This document shows, piece after piece, positions 1-9,177 of a DNA stretch of 64,000 nt (positions are counted from its first letter, which is position 1; each line of letters starts with the position of its first letter). The DNA lies in contig NZ_CP060723.1 of the NCBI RefSeq assembly GCF_014395225.1, positions 2,604,001 through 2,668,000 on the forward strand. Direction: 5' to 3'. The notes beneath the pieces were generated by a model, which saw only the letters and a program-made list of their open reading frames with translations, made no database searches and was not told where the DNA came from. A program made the position numbers and the translations under genes. The stretch is from Pedobacter roseus. GTDB taxonomy: Bacteria; Bacteroidota; Bacteroidia; Sphingobacteriales; Sphingobacteriaceae.

Positions 1-851
1 TAAACTTTAACTACGTTCGGGTTCTCCTGACGGCATGGCTGGCACCATGAAGCCCAAAAATCGATCAGCACATATTTTCCTTTATAATCTGATAAACTTA
101 CCGGTTTATTATCTGCGGTATTAATGGTAAATGCAGGCGCAACCTGACCTACCTGAACAGCCTTTAATAAAGCCATCTGCTTTACAAAAGCATCAACTGT
201 AGCATTACCTTTAATTTCTTCTTTAACTTCATCAGCAAATTGAACCAGTTCGGCTTCAAATTCCTGCGGACTTAAAGTATTCATCGCATAAAAACTGGCA
301 AGTGTTCCTTTATTATCTTTAGCAAATTTAATGATCTGGGTATTTAACTGATTGATATAAGATTCGTATTGTGGTTTCATCGATTCTAACACAGCCGCTC
401 TATTTTGTGGTTGAGTGGCTACTTTTGCTTCAAAATCTGCCTGCAATTTTTCTACCTGTTTTGCAAAATTGTTTCTGATGGCATTCAGCTCTGATAGTTT
501 TTCAACTTCGTTTGCACCAGAAATTTTGTAAGCCATCGTTTTATCCGCTATATCAGCTTCAAGTTTAATATCATCACCATTTTTTGCAATCAGCATAAAT
601 TCATGGTTACCTAATGATACCCTGAAAAAATCAACCGATGGGGTTTTACGTATAAACTTAAATTCTCCCTTCTCAGATAAATTGGTCGAATCAATTGCAA
701 CCATATTGCTGTTTTGCATGCCATATAAAAACACTTTCTTTTCCGTTCCGGGATTTTTGAAAGTTCCATCAATGGTAAAGCTGTCTTTTGGTTTACATGC
801 AGTGAAGGCAATCGCGATCAGCATGATCAGGCTCAATTGTTTTAGTCTCAT
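1..851 (-). CDS. TlpA/DUF4369-type thiol-disulfide lipoprotein (3' truncated by window edge)
   Basis: The reading frame starts at 851 and runs off the left edge, so the C-terminus is missing. The first 19 residues form a lipoprotein signal ending in FTAC, with Cys19 as the predicted acylation site. Residues of about 25-110 look like the DUF4369 beta domain found in Bacteroidota TlpA-like proteins. The last visible part is a thioredoxin fold with IDFWASWCQPC, the CxxC redox motif. It probably reduces or isomerises disulfides of envelope proteins, anchored in the periplasm; the partner is unknown. Its ATG overlaps the gatB stop codon (TAATG), which implies translational coupling to gatB. The fold is secure; the exact role is not. 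Confidence 0.85.
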   Translation of the reverse strand, partial: MRLKQLSLIMLIAIAFTACKPKDSFTIDGTFKNPGTEKKVFLYGMQNSNMVAIDSTNLSEKGEFKFIRKTPSVDFFRVSLGNHEFMLIAKNGDDIKLEADIADKTMAYKISGANEVEKLSELNAIRNNFAKQVEKLQADFEAKVATQPQNRAAVLESMKPQYESYINQLNTQIIKFAKDNKGTLASFYAMNTLSPQEFEAELVQFADEVKEEIKGNATVDAFVKQMALLKAVQVGQVAPAFTINTADNKPVSLSDYKGKYVLIDFWASWCQPCRQENPNVVKV

Positions 852-2314
852 TATTTCAGTTTTTCAAGTATTAATTCATTTAATTTTTTTGCATCGGCTT
901 TACCTTTGGCCAGTTTCATTACATCGCCAACAAACAACCCTAAAACGCCTTTTTTACCTTTCTTGTACGCTTCTACCTGCTGAGGATATTTATTTAACAC
1001 TTCATCAATAAAACCACTCAATTCATCTCCATTATCAGAAATAAGTAAGTTTAATGATAGTGCCAAATCGGTCACTTTTGCATTTTCTTCTAATTCAACA
1101 GCTGGTAATAATTGCTGAATGGCAATCTGTTGGGTGATTTTTTTATCATCAACCAGGTTAATTGCCTCAGCCAATTGCTCAGGTTTTACCTTAAACTCAG
1201 CAATGCTGATCCCTTTTTCATTTAAAACAGCCCTTATTGGACCGATTAACCAATTAATCAGGCTTTTTTTATTATTTACAACTGGCTTGGCTGCATTAAA
1301 ATAAACCAAAAGACCTAAATCCTCTGCAAATAATGCTGCATCTGCCTTGCTGATCCCAAATTCGGCAATCATTTGCTCCGAAATTTCGTTTGGCAAAGCG
1401 GGCATCAATGATTTAATCTCTCCCAACCATTCATCAGAAATATAAATCGGCTGTAAATCAGGATCAGAAAAATAACGGTAATCATTGGCTTCTTCTTTGG
1501 TACGCATTGGAGAAGTAGTGCCTTTATCAGCATCAAAATTCAAGGTACTCTGAATAATCCTTCCACCATTATTGATCACTTCTACCTGACGTCCAAATTC
1601 GAAATCCATAGCCCTACGTACGTTACGCATCGAGTTTAGGTTTTTTACTTCGCAGCGTGTTCCAAACTCAGTAGTGCCCTGCGGACGTATTGAAATATTG
1701 GCATCGCAACGCAAACTGCCCTCTTCCATGTTACCATCACTCACATTTAAATGCCTTACCAGTTTCCTGATTTCGCTCAGCAATACAGAAGCTTCTTCCG
1801 AGCTGCGAATATCAGGTTCTGTCACAATTTCGATTAAAGGCACGCCGGCACGGTTTAAATCAACCAGCGAATAGTTATCATCCTGATCGTGGATACTTTT
1901 TCCTGCATCCTCTTCTAAGTGGATCCGGTTAATACCGATCCTTTTTATAGAGCCATCAGCAAGCTGAAGTTCCAAAAAGCCATTTACACAGATAGGCTGA
2001 TTATCCTGCGTGATCTGATAGCCTTTTGGCAGATCGGCGTAGAAATAATTTTTCCTGTCGAAATGGTTAACCTGATTGATGGTACAGTTTAAAGCCAATC
2101 CAATCCGGACCGCTTTTGCTACCACTTCTTTATTAAGCTTTGGCAACGCACCCGGCAGGGCCAGTGAAACTGTCGATATATTTTGATTAGGCAAAGCCCC
2201 GAAAGATGCACTATCAGCTGAAAATATTTTGGTATTTGTATTTAACTGAACGTGTATTTCTAGTCCTGAAACGAGTTCGAAAGTGTTTTGCAGGCTTGTT
2301 TCTTGTAAAGGCAT
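851..2314 (-). CDS. gatB: Aspartyl/glutamyl-tRNA amidotransferase subunit B
   Basis: GatB is the kinase/transamidation subunit of GatCAB, which converts Glu-tRNA(Gln) and Asp-tRNA(Asn) to the amidated forms in the cytoplasm using ammonia from GatA. The 487-residue length matches the family. The N-terminal signature SGLEIHVQL lies at residues 16-24, and the family hallmarks LNRAGVPLIEIVTEPD and EVKNLNS follow in the catalytic domain. The C-terminal third is the helical tail that contacts tRNA. gatA and gatC are not in this window. The downstream lipoprotein gene overlaps its stop codon, so the two are likely co-transcribed, although no functional link is obvious. Confidence 0.97.
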   Translation of the reverse strand: MPLQETSLQNTFELVSGLEIHVQLNTNTKIFSADSASFGALPNQNISTVSLALPGALPKLNKEVVAKAVRIGLALNCTINQVNHFDRKNYFYADLPKGYQITQDNQPICVNGFLELQLADGSIKRIGINRIHLEEDAGKSIHDQDDNYSLVDLNRAGVPLIEIVTEPDIRSSEEASVLLSEIRKLVRHLNVSDGNMEEGSLRCDANISIRPQGTTEFGTRCEVKNLNSMRNVRRAMDFEFGRQVEVINNGGRIIQSTLNFDADKGTTSPMRTKEEANDYRYFSDPDLQPIYISDEWLGEIKSLMPALPNEISEQMIAEFGISKADAALFAEDLGLLVYFNAAKPVVNNKKSLINWLIGPIRAVLNEKGISIAEFKVKPEQLAEAINLVDDKKITQQIAIQQLLPAVELEENAKVTDLALSLNLLISDNGDELSGFIDEVLNKYPQQVEAYKKGKKGVLGLFVGDVMKLAKGKADAKKLNELILEKLK

Positions 2315-2346
2315 TTAAAAGCTTTTGTGTGTTTTATAGATTTTTA

Positions 2347-2377
2347 TTAACCAGAGATAAATTTTATCCCTGGTTAA
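2347..2377 (-). terminator. Hairpin downstream of the ATPase gene
   Basis: TTAACCAG and CTGGTTAA form eight-pair arms around an AT-rich centre that can also pair. It lies between the stop of the ATPase gene and the start of gatB. No strong T-tract follows on either strand, so terminator function is only a suggestion; it could also be an operator-like palindrome near the gatB promoter. Confidence 0.4.
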
Positions 2378-2417
2378 ATATTTAATGTGTCAAATATAGT
2401 TATTATTTAGTCTTTCG

Positions 2418-3605
2418 TTAAAAAAGGCTTGAAGGAGAAATTTTCAAAAATTCCTGCCACGGCAAGCCACCTGCGCCAACCAAAAGCATTTTATCTGGCT
2501 TATACATCTTATTAAAAGCATCCATGCCTGAGGTTTTGGTTACCAACCCGGTACTTTTAACTTCAATACCAATTATTTTACCGCGTTTTTCTAAAATAAA
2601 ATCTACCTCATCGTTTCGGTGCCGCCAATAAAATACTTTATAACCCTCAACAAAAGAGGAATTTAAAAGGTGTGCCCCAATTGAAGATTCGACCATCCTA
2701 CCCCATTCTGCAGGTTGCTTTTTTATTTCTCCGAAAAATTCATTTCTTTGAGCACTTACCAAAGCATTATTATGCACCTGAAATTTTGGACTAGAGGATC
2801 GTTTTCGGATTACATCAGCCGCAAATTTCTCTATACCACCCAGCAAACCAGCAGTATCCAATAATTCCATGTAATGGGATAAAGTGGTGGTATTACCTGC
2901 ATCAGAAAGCTGACCTACTATTTTGGTGTAAGACAGGATCTGACCGGAATACAAACACCCCAGTTCAAATAACCGTTTCATTAAGGCAGGCTTATCTACC
3001 CGGGTAAGCATTAAAATATCTTTAGAAATACTGGTTTCGATTAAAGCATTAGAAACATAGCTCTTCCATCGCTCTTCATCAATGATCAATCCAGCCGATC
3101 CTGGATAGCCCCCAAACCAAACATACTGTTCTGCAGTAAAGCCGAAAGCACTTTCCATTTCTGCAAAGCTCCAATGTCCTAGATAAGTTAATTCAAACCT
3201 TCCTGCTAACGACTCAGTCAATCCCTGCTGAATTAACAATCTTGATGAGCCGAGTAAAATGACCTTTATATTTACGTCATTACGCATATCCTCGTCCCAA
3301 AGGCGTTTTACAATTTCACTCCAGTTATCAATCTTCTGGATTTCATCAATTACCAAAATATATTCGTTAACATCAGGTTCTTTCATAATCTCCCTGGTAT
3401 TGTTCCAAATTTGCTCAATCCACGTTCTGTCTGAGGCTGCAACAGCATCAGCAGATTCGAATATACAAGGTGCAACCAGATCCTTTACCAGTTGACTCAT
3501 TAATGTAGTTTTACCTACCTGCCTGGGGCCAACAAGTACCTGAATAAACCTTTTTGGTTCTTTCATCACCTTTACAAGTTTCTGAAAATGAGATCTTTGA
3601 AACAT
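2418..3605 (-). CDS. AAA ATPase with C-terminal DUF4143-like nuclease-fold domain
   Basis: This 395-residue protein has a Walker A motif GPRQVGKTT at about residues 26-34, a Walker B ending in VIDEIQKI near residue 90, and the family phrase SLAGRFELTYLGHWSF. The C-terminal part, with DEVDFILEKRGKIIGIEVK, is the DUF4143/PD-(D/E)xK-like region. Members are widespread in bacteria and archaea, often in variable copy number, and their cellular role is poorly defined; nucleic-acid or toxin-like roles have been suggested. It is monocistronic. Palindromes lie 10 and 32 bp upstream of its ATG, which suggests autoregulation or control by a dimeric repressor. The family call is secure and the function unknown. 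Confidence 0.85.
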   Translation of the reverse strand: MFQRSHFQKLVKVMKEPKRFIQVLVGPRQVGKTTLMSQLVKDLVAPCIFESADAVAASDRTWIEQIWNNTREIMKEPDVNEYILVIDEIQKIDNWSEIVKRLWDEDMRNDVNIKVILLGSSRLLIQQGLTESLAGRFELTYLGHWSFAEMESAFGFTAEQYVWFGGYPGSAGLIIDEERWKSYVSNALIETSISKDILMLTRVDKPALMKRLFELGCLYSGQILSYTKIVGQLSDAGNTTTLSHYMELLDTAGLLGGIEKFAADVIRKRSSSPKFQVHNNALVSAQRNEFFGEIKKQPAEWGRMVESSIGAHLLNSSFVEGYKVFYWRHRNDEVDFILEKRGKIIGIEVKSTGLVTKTSGMDAFNKMYKPDKMLLVGAGGLPWQEFLKISPSSLF

Positions 3606-3614
3606 ATTTTACAA

Positions 3615-3636
3615 TTTACTCAATAAGCTGAGTAAA
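3615..3636. promoter_or_regulatory. Palindromic operator-like site, copy 1
   Basis: Arms TTTACTCA and TGAGTAAA are separated by ATAAGC. The site ends 31 bp and begins 10 bp before the ATPase start codon on the other strand, so a bound protein would block that promoter. The 26-bp segment 3611-3636 is repeated exactly at 3778-3803. Confidence 0.6.
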
Positions 3637-3657
3637 TTTACTCAATATGTTAAGTAA
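3637..3657. promoter_or_regulatory. Degenerate palindromic site, copy 2
   Basis: It directly abuts copy 1 and keeps the TTTACTCAAT left half, but the right half is TTAAGTAA. It probably acts with copy 1 as a tandem operator. The relation is visible in sequence; binding is inferred. Confidence 0.5.
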
Positions 3658-3781
3658 TTACAAATGTTACTTATTTTTAATTTGACTATTAACATTAAAT
3701 AATGGAATTTTGAGCGTTTAAATTAACTAAAAATTATTTACTAAAATGCTGTATATAAACAAATTACAAGCAATTTAACAA

Positions 3782-3803
3782 TTTACTCAATAAGCTGAGT
3801 AAA
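3782..3803. promoter_or_regulatory. Palindromic operator-like site, copy 3 (identical to copy 1)
   Basis: This is an exact copy of the 3615-3636 palindrome with four extra matching bases on its left. It lies 118 bp before the ATG of the first Tyr-rich secreted protein gene and could be part of that promoter region, linking its control to that of the ATPase. Confidence 0.55.
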
Positions 3804-3920
3804 ATTAATCAGTGAAATCAAAAGTTAAAAAAATGTTAAAAGGGATCTTGTAATTAAACTACAAACAAGTACCGTAGTCTATTTCAACAAACACACAAAA
3901 AACCTTTAAATTGAAAAGTT

Positions 3921-4514
3921 ATGAAAAAGTTAGTTTTATTTGCCGCAGTACTGATGGTTTCATTATTCGGCATCAACAATGCAAAAGCGCAGGTTAGCTT
4001 AAATATTAATATCGGTTCACAGCCAGTTTGGGGTCCAACAGGTTACGACCACGTTGATTATTATTATTTCCCTGATATAGATGCTTATTATTATGTTCCT
4101 TCAGGCCAATACATTTATGCAAATGGCGGGCGTTGGGTTTGGACAAACAGTTTACCTGCCCAATATGGAAACTTTGATTTATACCGCGCTTATAAAGTGG
4201 TAATTAATGAGCCTAAACCTTATTTGAGAAATAACATATATGTAACCAGGTATAGTAAATATAAAAACTATGGTGGCCGTCAAACCATTATTAGGGATAG
4301 TAGAGATACTAAGTACTATGTTGTAAAAGGACATCCTAATTATAATCAAAGACCTACAAGAAATGTTACTGTTATCAATAACCGTCCTAATCGTGTAGTG
4401 CAAAAAAATGTAACAAAACCCGCTCAAAATAATGGCCGTCCTCAATTTAAAAATGGTCACGATAATCGCCCAGAAAGAAACCGTGGAGAAGGACGCGGTA
4501 ATGAGCGCCATTAA
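3921..4514 (+). CDS. Uncharacterised Tyr-rich secreted protein, paralog 1
   Basis: This 197-residue protein has a clear signal peptide (cleavage after NNAKA, near residue 23). A conserved core follows, with QPVWGPTGYDHVDYYYFPD, repeated YYY runs, NGGRW and LPAQYGNFDLY. Residues of about 135-197 form a low-complexity tail rich in Asn, Arg, Pro and Gly. It is the first of three tandem paralogs that share the core but differ in the tail. I do not recognise a named family with a known function. The composition suggests an exported envelope or surface protein. Each of the three genes has its own terminator-like hairpin, so they may be separately transcribed. Confidence 0.8.
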   Translation: MKKLVLFAAVLMVSLFGINNAKAQVSLNINIGSQPVWGPTGYDHVDYYYFPDIDAYYYVPSGQYIYANGGRWVWTNSLPAQYGNFDLYRAYKVVINEPKPYLRNNIYVTRYSKYKNYGGRQTIIRDSRDTKYYVVKGHPNYNQRPTRNVTVINNRPNRVVQKNVTKPAQNNGRPQFKNGHDNRPERNRGEGRGNERH

Positions 4515-4537
4515 AATTAATATTTAGTTGTGATGGG

Positions 4538-4565
4538 AGGAGTTTCGAAAGAGGCTCCTTTTTTA
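4538..4565 (+). terminator. Rho-independent terminator of paralog 1
   Basis: AGGAG and CTCCT arms are followed by TTTTTTATTT, 24 bp after the stop codon. Confidence 0.8.
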
Positions 4566-4623
4566 TTTGATGATTTCTGGCACGTGTTTGGTATAAATAA
4601 TAAACACACAAATTAAATTGATT

Positions 4624-5121
4624 ATGAAAAGGTTATTTTTAATTGCTGTAGTAATGGTGGTTTCATTTCTCAGCATCCCGGTAAAAGCACAGTTAAATGT
4701 AAATGTCAACATCGGCTCACAACCATTATGGGGGCCTACCGGTTATGATCATGTAGATTATTATTATCTTCCTGATGTTGAAAGCTATTACAATGTTCAA
4801 AAAAAACAGTTTGTATACCTAAATGGAAATGATTGGGTTTTTGCGAATGCTTTACCTAGCAGATATGGCAATTATGATTTATATAACGGCTATAAAGTTG
4901 TAGTTAATTCGCCTCAGCCATATTTGAATTTCAAAAACGACAGAGTAAAGTATGCAAAATATAAAGGCAATAAAGGTCAATCGGTGATTAGAGATAGCCG
5001 TGAAAGTAAATACTATGTGGTAAAAGGACACCCACACGGTATGCCTCCAGGACAAGCTAAAAAACTCTTTGGTAAAGGGAATAACGGTAAAGGTCATGGA
5101 AATGGTAAAGGCAAACATTAG
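4624..5121 (+). CDS. Uncharacterised Tyr-rich secreted protein, paralog 2
   Basis: It has 165 residues from the ATG at 4624; a TTG six bases upstream is in frame but less likely. A signal peptide ends near PVKAQ. The core matches paralog 1 closely (QPLWGPTGYDHVDYYYLPD, then DLYNGYKVVVN and SVIRDSRESKYYVVKGHP). The tail from about residue 145 is Gly, Lys, Asn and His rich. The similarity to the first copy includes the segment before the tail, so duplication of the whole gene is likely. Function unknown. Confidence 0.8.
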   Translation: MKRLFLIAVVMVVSFLSIPVKAQLNVNVNIGSQPLWGPTGYDHVDYYYLPDVESYYNVQKKQFVYLNGNDWVFANALPSRYGNYDLYNGYKVVVNSPQPYLNFKNDRVKYAKYKGNKGQSVIRDSRESKYYVVKGHPHGMPPGQAKKLFGKGNNGKGHGNGKGKH

Positions 5122-5145
5122 TCTATCCTATTAAATTAAGTTAAA

Positions 5146-5172
5146 GCGAGTTTCGAAAGAAGCTCCTTTTTT
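5146..5172 (+). terminator. Terminator of paralog 2
   Basis: A GAG(TTTC)...(GAAA)..CTC hairpin runs into CCTTTTTTC. It is nearly the same sequence as the terminator of paralog 1, consistent with duplication of gene plus terminator. Confidence 0.7.
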
Positions 5173-5246
5173 CATATATCTGTTACAATAGAAGTTTTGG
5201 CACAGCGTTTGAATTGATGAAGTACACACAAATAAAATAGATTATT

Positions 5247-5750
5247 ATGAAAAAGCTATTCATCATCTCCGCGATTTTAGGTATCGTGGCTTTAACATCT
5301 AATCAATCTAACGCTCAGGTAAGTATCAACTTAAATATTGGCGCGCAGCCTGCATGGGTTCCGGCAGGTTATCAGAGCGTTGATTATTATTACCTCCCAG
5401 AAGTACAATCTTACTATTATGTTCCACAAAGGCAGTTTGTTTATTTGAACGGAAACAGGTGGACTCGTTCTAGGTATTTACCAGCAAGATACAGAGGTTA
5501 TGACCTACATCATGGAAGGAAAATTGTAATGTACGGAAACAATCCATACCGCAATTACAATAGCCACAGGGTTACTTATGCAAGCCGAACCAATTATTAT
5601 CGCTCATCTTATGGTGGCGGTGATAGGATCAGATACCGTGCACCAAGAAACAATTATAGATCTTACCGTGTAGATAACAGACATCATGATAGAAGGGTAA
5701 ATCCAAGTTTATTCTCCAGAGGACACCGGGAAAAACATGGCAGACATTAA
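5247..5750 (+). CDS. Uncharacterised Tyr-rich secreted protein, paralog 3
   Basis: This 167-residue protein has a signal peptide ending near NQSNAQ. The core is more divergent (QPAWVPAGYQSVDYYYLPE, then YYYVPQRQFVYLNGNRW). The C-terminal 60 residues are strongly basic, with Arg, Tyr and His in place of the conserved VIRDSR/YYVVKGHP block of the other two. It is therefore the oldest or fastest-evolving member. It is convergent with alaS and shares a bidirectional terminator with it. Function unknown. Confidence 0.8.
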   Translation: MKKLFIISAILGIVALTSNQSNAQVSINLNIGAQPAWVPAGYQSVDYYYLPEVQSYYYVPQRQFVYLNGNRWTRSRYLPARYRGYDLHHGRKIVMYGNNPYRNYNSHRVTYASRTNYYRSSYGGGDRIRYRAPRNNYRSYRVDNRHHDRRVNPSLFSRGHREKHGRH

Positions 5751-5754
5751 AATA

Positions 5755-5785
5755 AAAAAGAGGCTTTAGGGCCTCTTTTTTATTT
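5755..5785. terminator. Bidirectional terminator between paralog 3 and alaS
   Basis: AAAAAGAGGC and GCCTCTTTTT arms with a short loop give a T-tract on both strands between convergent genes. Confidence 0.85.
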
Positions 5786-5814
5786 TAAACACATTTAATT
5801 TATTTCAGTGATCA

Positions 5815-8433
5815 TTAACTATGCGGAATAAAACTTTCTGCTTTTTCCAAAACAACCTTTAGCCCTGCCGGATTTTTACCGCCTGCAGTAGCATAAAATG
5901 GTTGTCCGCCACCGCCGCCCTGGATTTCCTTACCCAGTTCGCGGACAATATTTGAAGCGTTTAATCCTTTTTTAACCAAATGATCAGCAAGCATTACGGT
6001 TATACCTGGCTTACCATCAATCTCAGTAGTAAAAACAAGAAAAAGATTATCTATCATGTCTTTTAGAGAAAAAGCCAGGTTTTTAACCGCTTCTGCGCTT
6101 TGAAGATCGATGTGTTTTGCAATTAAGTTGATTCCGTTAATTCCTCTTACATGGTGTACAATTTCATGTTTTAAAGTGTTTACACGTTCAATTGTCGATT
6201 TTTCGATTTCCTTTTTCAGTTTTGCATTTTCATCCAATAAAGCCTGAACAGAAGCAGATAAATCTTTACTTCCGTTTAATAATGCTTTTAAATGACCTAA
6301 TTCTTTCCTCTGATCCAAGAAATATTGTTCTGCTTTATCAGCAGTAATGGCCTCAATACGACGTACACCTGCGGCAACAGCACTTTCAGAAATAATTTTG
6401 AATGAACCGATCTGTCCGGTAGCTTTTACATGCGTACCCCCGCAAAGTTCTTTTGAGAAATGATCGTCAAAAGTAATCATGCGGACAAAATCGCCGTATT
6501 TTTCACCAAATAAAGCCGTTACGCCACTTTCGATAGCATCCTGATAAGGAACATTTCTTTGCTCTTTTAATTTAATATTCTGGCGGATTTTTTGGTTTAC
6601 AATCACTTCAATCTGAGCCAATTCTTCGTCAGTTACCTTCGCGAAATGAGAAAAATCGAAACGCAGGTAATCAGCATTTACCAATGAACCTTTTTGGTTA
6701 ACATGTTTGCCTAAAACCTGTTTAAGGGCTGCATGCAACAAGTGAGTTGCGGAGTGGTTATCTTCCGTTAAAACACGTTTATCTTCATCTACAACTGCCC
6801 AAAATTTACCTTCTAAATGATCAGGCAATATATCTGCAAAATGAACCGTTAGTCCGTTTTCCTTTTTAGTATCGGTAATATCTACCCAGAATTGACGGCT
6901 ATGATCTTCTAAACGTCCTGTATCGCCTACCTGACCACCACTTTCTGCATAAAAAGGTGTCTGGCGTAAAACTATCTGATATTGTTCTTTCCCTTTGGCT
7001 TTAACTTTACGGTATTTTAAAATCTCGGTTTCAATTTCTAAATCATCATAACCCACAAATTCGCTTTGATCTTCTGTATTAACCACAATCCAATCACCTG
7101 TATCGATGGCTGTTGCGGCACGACTATCATCTTTTTGTTTTTTCAAAGCTTGCTCGTAGCCAATTAAATCAACACTCCAGCCCTTTTCTCTTGCCATTAA
7201 CTCAGTTAAATCGATCGGGAAACCAAAAGTATCTGATAATTCAAAAGCAAAAGCGCCTTCCACTACATTATTAGCAGCCTGATATCTCTCAAAACGCTGG
7301 ATTCCCGTAGATAAAGTCCTTAAAAATGAAACTTCTTCTTCTAAAACTACTTTCTGAACAAAATCCTGTTGTGAAATCAATTCATCAAACACACCTTTAA
7401 ATTGCTCAGCCAATAAAGGCACCAATTGATTCAAAAACGGCTCTTTAAAGTTCAAAAAAGTGTAAGCATAACGTACGGCACGGCGTAAAATCCTGCGGAT
7501 TACATAACCTGCTTTATTATTTGATGGCAACTGACCATCGGCAATTACGAATGAAATGGCACGGATATGATCGGCCATTACCCGCATGGCAATATCTGTT
7601 TTCTCGTCGGCGCCATATTTAATTCCTGCTTTATCAGAAATAAACTGGATCATTGGCTGGAAAACATCGGTATCGTAATTTGAAGTTTTTTCTTGTAAAA
7701 CACGTACCAAACGTTCAAAACCCATTCCGGTATCTACATGTTTTGCTGGTAAACTTTGTAATGAACCATCTTTTAAACGGTTAAACTGCATAAATACATT
7801 GTTCCAGATTTCGATAACCTGAGGATGATCGGCATTTACCAGGGTGGCACCATCAACCAATGCTTTTTCTTCGTCGGTACGGCAATCTACGTGGATTTCA
7901 GAACATGGTCCACATGGTCCGGTATCGCCCATTTCCCAAAAATTGTCTTTTTTGTTTCCCGGTAAAATATGGCTTTCATCCACATATTGTTTCCAAAGGT
8001 CGTATGCTTCCTGGTCTTTTTCCAAACCTTCTTTCTCATCACCTTCGAAATAGGTTACATATAATTTCTCTTTCGGAATTTTATAAACCTCGGTTAATAA
8101 TTCCCAGCTCCAGGCAATGGCTTCTTTTTTAAAATAATCGCCAAAGCTCCAGTTGCCCAGCATTTCGAACATGGTATGGTGGTAAGTATCGATACCTACT
8201 TCTTCCAGGTCGTTATGTTTACCAGAAACACGTAAGCAGCGTTGCGTATCTGCAACACGAGAATATTTTATGACGGCCTCTCCTAAAAACAAATCTTTAA
8301 ATTGGTTCATACCCGCATTGGTAAACATCAATGTTGGGTCGTTTTTAACCACAATCGGTGCTGAAGGAACAACATGATGTTGTTTCGATTCAAAAAAACT
8401 AAGGAAAGCCTGTCTAATCTCTTTTGCTGTCAT
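5815..8433 (-). CDS. alaS: Alanyl-tRNA synthetase
   Basis: The enzyme charges tRNA(Ala) with alanine in the cytoplasm. At 872 residues it has full family length. The N-terminal class II catalytic domain starts with the family-typical [13 protein letters not shown]. The editing domain carries the zinc-binding HSATHLLHA near residue 560 and CGGTH near residue 665. The C-terminal C-Ala domain ends with the glycine-rich stretch [14 protein letters not shown]. The gene is monocistronic and divergent from the short MerR-like regulator. No anomaly was seen. Confidence 0.98.
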   Translation of the reverse strand: MTAKEIRQAFLSFFESKQHHVVPSAPIVVKNDPTLMFTNAGMNQFKDLFLGEAVIKYSRVADTQRCLRVSGKHNDLEEVGIDTYHHTMFEMLGNWSFGDYFKKEAIAWSWELLTEVYKIPKEKLYVTYFEGDEKEGLEKDQEAYDLWKQYVDESHILPGNKKDNFWEMGDTGPCGPCSEIHVDCRTDEEKALVDGATLVNADHPQVIEIWNNVFMQFNRLKDGSLQSLPAKHVDTGMGFERLVRVLQEKTSNYDTDVFQPMIQFISDKAGIKYGADEKTDIAMRVMADHIRAISFVIADGQLPSNNKAGYVIRRILRRAVRYAYTFLNFKEPFLNQLVPLLAEQFKGVFDELISQQDFVQKVVLEEEVSFLRTLSTGIQRFERYQAANNVVEGAFAFELSDTFGFPIDLTELMAREKGWSVDLIGYEQALKKQKDDSRAATAIDTGDWIVVNTEDQSEFVGYDDLEIETEILKYRKVKAKGKEQYQIVLRQTPFYAESGGQVGDTGRLEDHSRQFWVDITDTKKENGLTVHFADILPDHLEGKFWAVVDEDKRVLTEDNHSATHLLHAALKQVLGKHVNQKGSLVNADYLRFDFSHFAKVTDEELAQIEVIVNQKIRQNIKLKEQRNVPYQDAIESGVTALFGEKYGDFVRMITFDDHFSKELCGGTHVKATGQIGSFKIISESAVAAGVRRIEAITADKAEQYFLDQRKELGHLKALLNGSKDLSASVQALLDENAKLKKEIEKSTIERVNTLKHEIVHHVRGINGINLIAKHIDLQSAEAVKNLAFSLKDMIDNLFLVFTTEIDGKPGITVMLADHLVKKGLNASNIVRELGKEIQGGGGGQPFYATAGGKNPAGLKVVLEKAESFIPHS

Positions 8434-8549
8434 TTCAATATTATTGGAGGGAACAAAATTAAAATTTTATTGCGTTAATAAGGAAAAATCGAGCTACATT
8501 TGAATACTTTAATTAATCGATATAAAACACTCATAATCAAGCACAAGTT

Positions 8550-8885
8550 ATGCCGTATAAAGAAAGAGACATTAATAAAATGTATTATACCATGGGCGAG
8601 GTGACTGAAATGTTTAACGTAAACGCATCTCAGATCCGTTTTTACGAAAAAGAATTCGATATCCTTCAGCCTAAGAAAAACAAAAAAGGCAACCGTCTTT
8701 TTACTCCGGAAGATATAGAAAACCTAAAAATTATCTTCAACCTGGTTGATGAAAAGGGTTTTACTTTAAAAGGCGCTAAAGAATACCTGAAAAATAATAA
8801 ATCTGATGTAAAAGAGAATCAGAAGATTATCGATTCATTGGAAAAACTGAAAGGTTTTTTAGTTAACCTTGCCGACGAGCTTTAA
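8550..8885 (+). CDS. Short MerR-family transcriptional regulator
   Basis: This 111-residue protein consists mainly of a MerR winged HTH (residues of about 11-80, with YYTMGEVTEMFNVNASQIRFYE and GNRLFTPEDIENLK). It ends with a short helix and has no effector-binding domain. Small MerR proteins of this type are common in Bacteroidota and their inducers are unknown. It is divergent from alaS across a 116-bp gap. Target genes cannot be read from the sequence. Confidence 0.85.
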   Translation: MPYKERDINKMYYTMGEVTEMFNVNASQIRFYEKEFDILQPKKNKKGNRLFTPEDIENLKIIFNLVDEKGFTLKGAKEYLKNNKSDVKENQKIIDSLEKLKGFLVNLADEL

Positions 8886-9122
8886 AAAACCTACATCACC
8901 ATCTACAGCTTAATCATACAAAAAATGTATTTTTATATTTATTTTTTTTTGTAGTTTTTAAAATAAATTTATACATTAGTTTTAATTAATCAACCATCAC
9001 CCTATTTTCTTTAACTGGCTTAATCTCCGCTTATGAAAATATGGTATCTGCTGTTGATCGATTTTTCCTTCAACTATTTTTCTCTCCAGAATAATCTGCC
9101 AACTAGTTATAGACTAGCTTGC

Positions 9123-9147
9123 AATGGCTGTTTGGCCATTTTTATAG
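9123..9147 (+). terminator. Candidate terminator between the MerR gene and the HhH protein gene
   Basis: AATGGC and GCCATT arms with a six-base loop are followed by TTTATAGTTTTTT. It is about 240 bp after the MerR stop codon and 31 bp before the next ATG, so it may instead lie in the 5' leader of the next gene. Confidence 0.5.
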
Positions 9148-9177
9148 TTTTTTCTTCACCGTCCAATCCTTTTACAA

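Larger units (their letters stand above)
3606..3920. other. AT-rich intergenic region with control palindromes
   Basis: This 315-bp gap separates divergently transcribed genes. It holds three related palindromes (annotated separately) and is otherwise very AT-rich. A short run around 3840-3900 leads to the first secreted-protein gene. No additional coding region was seen. Confidence 0.6.
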
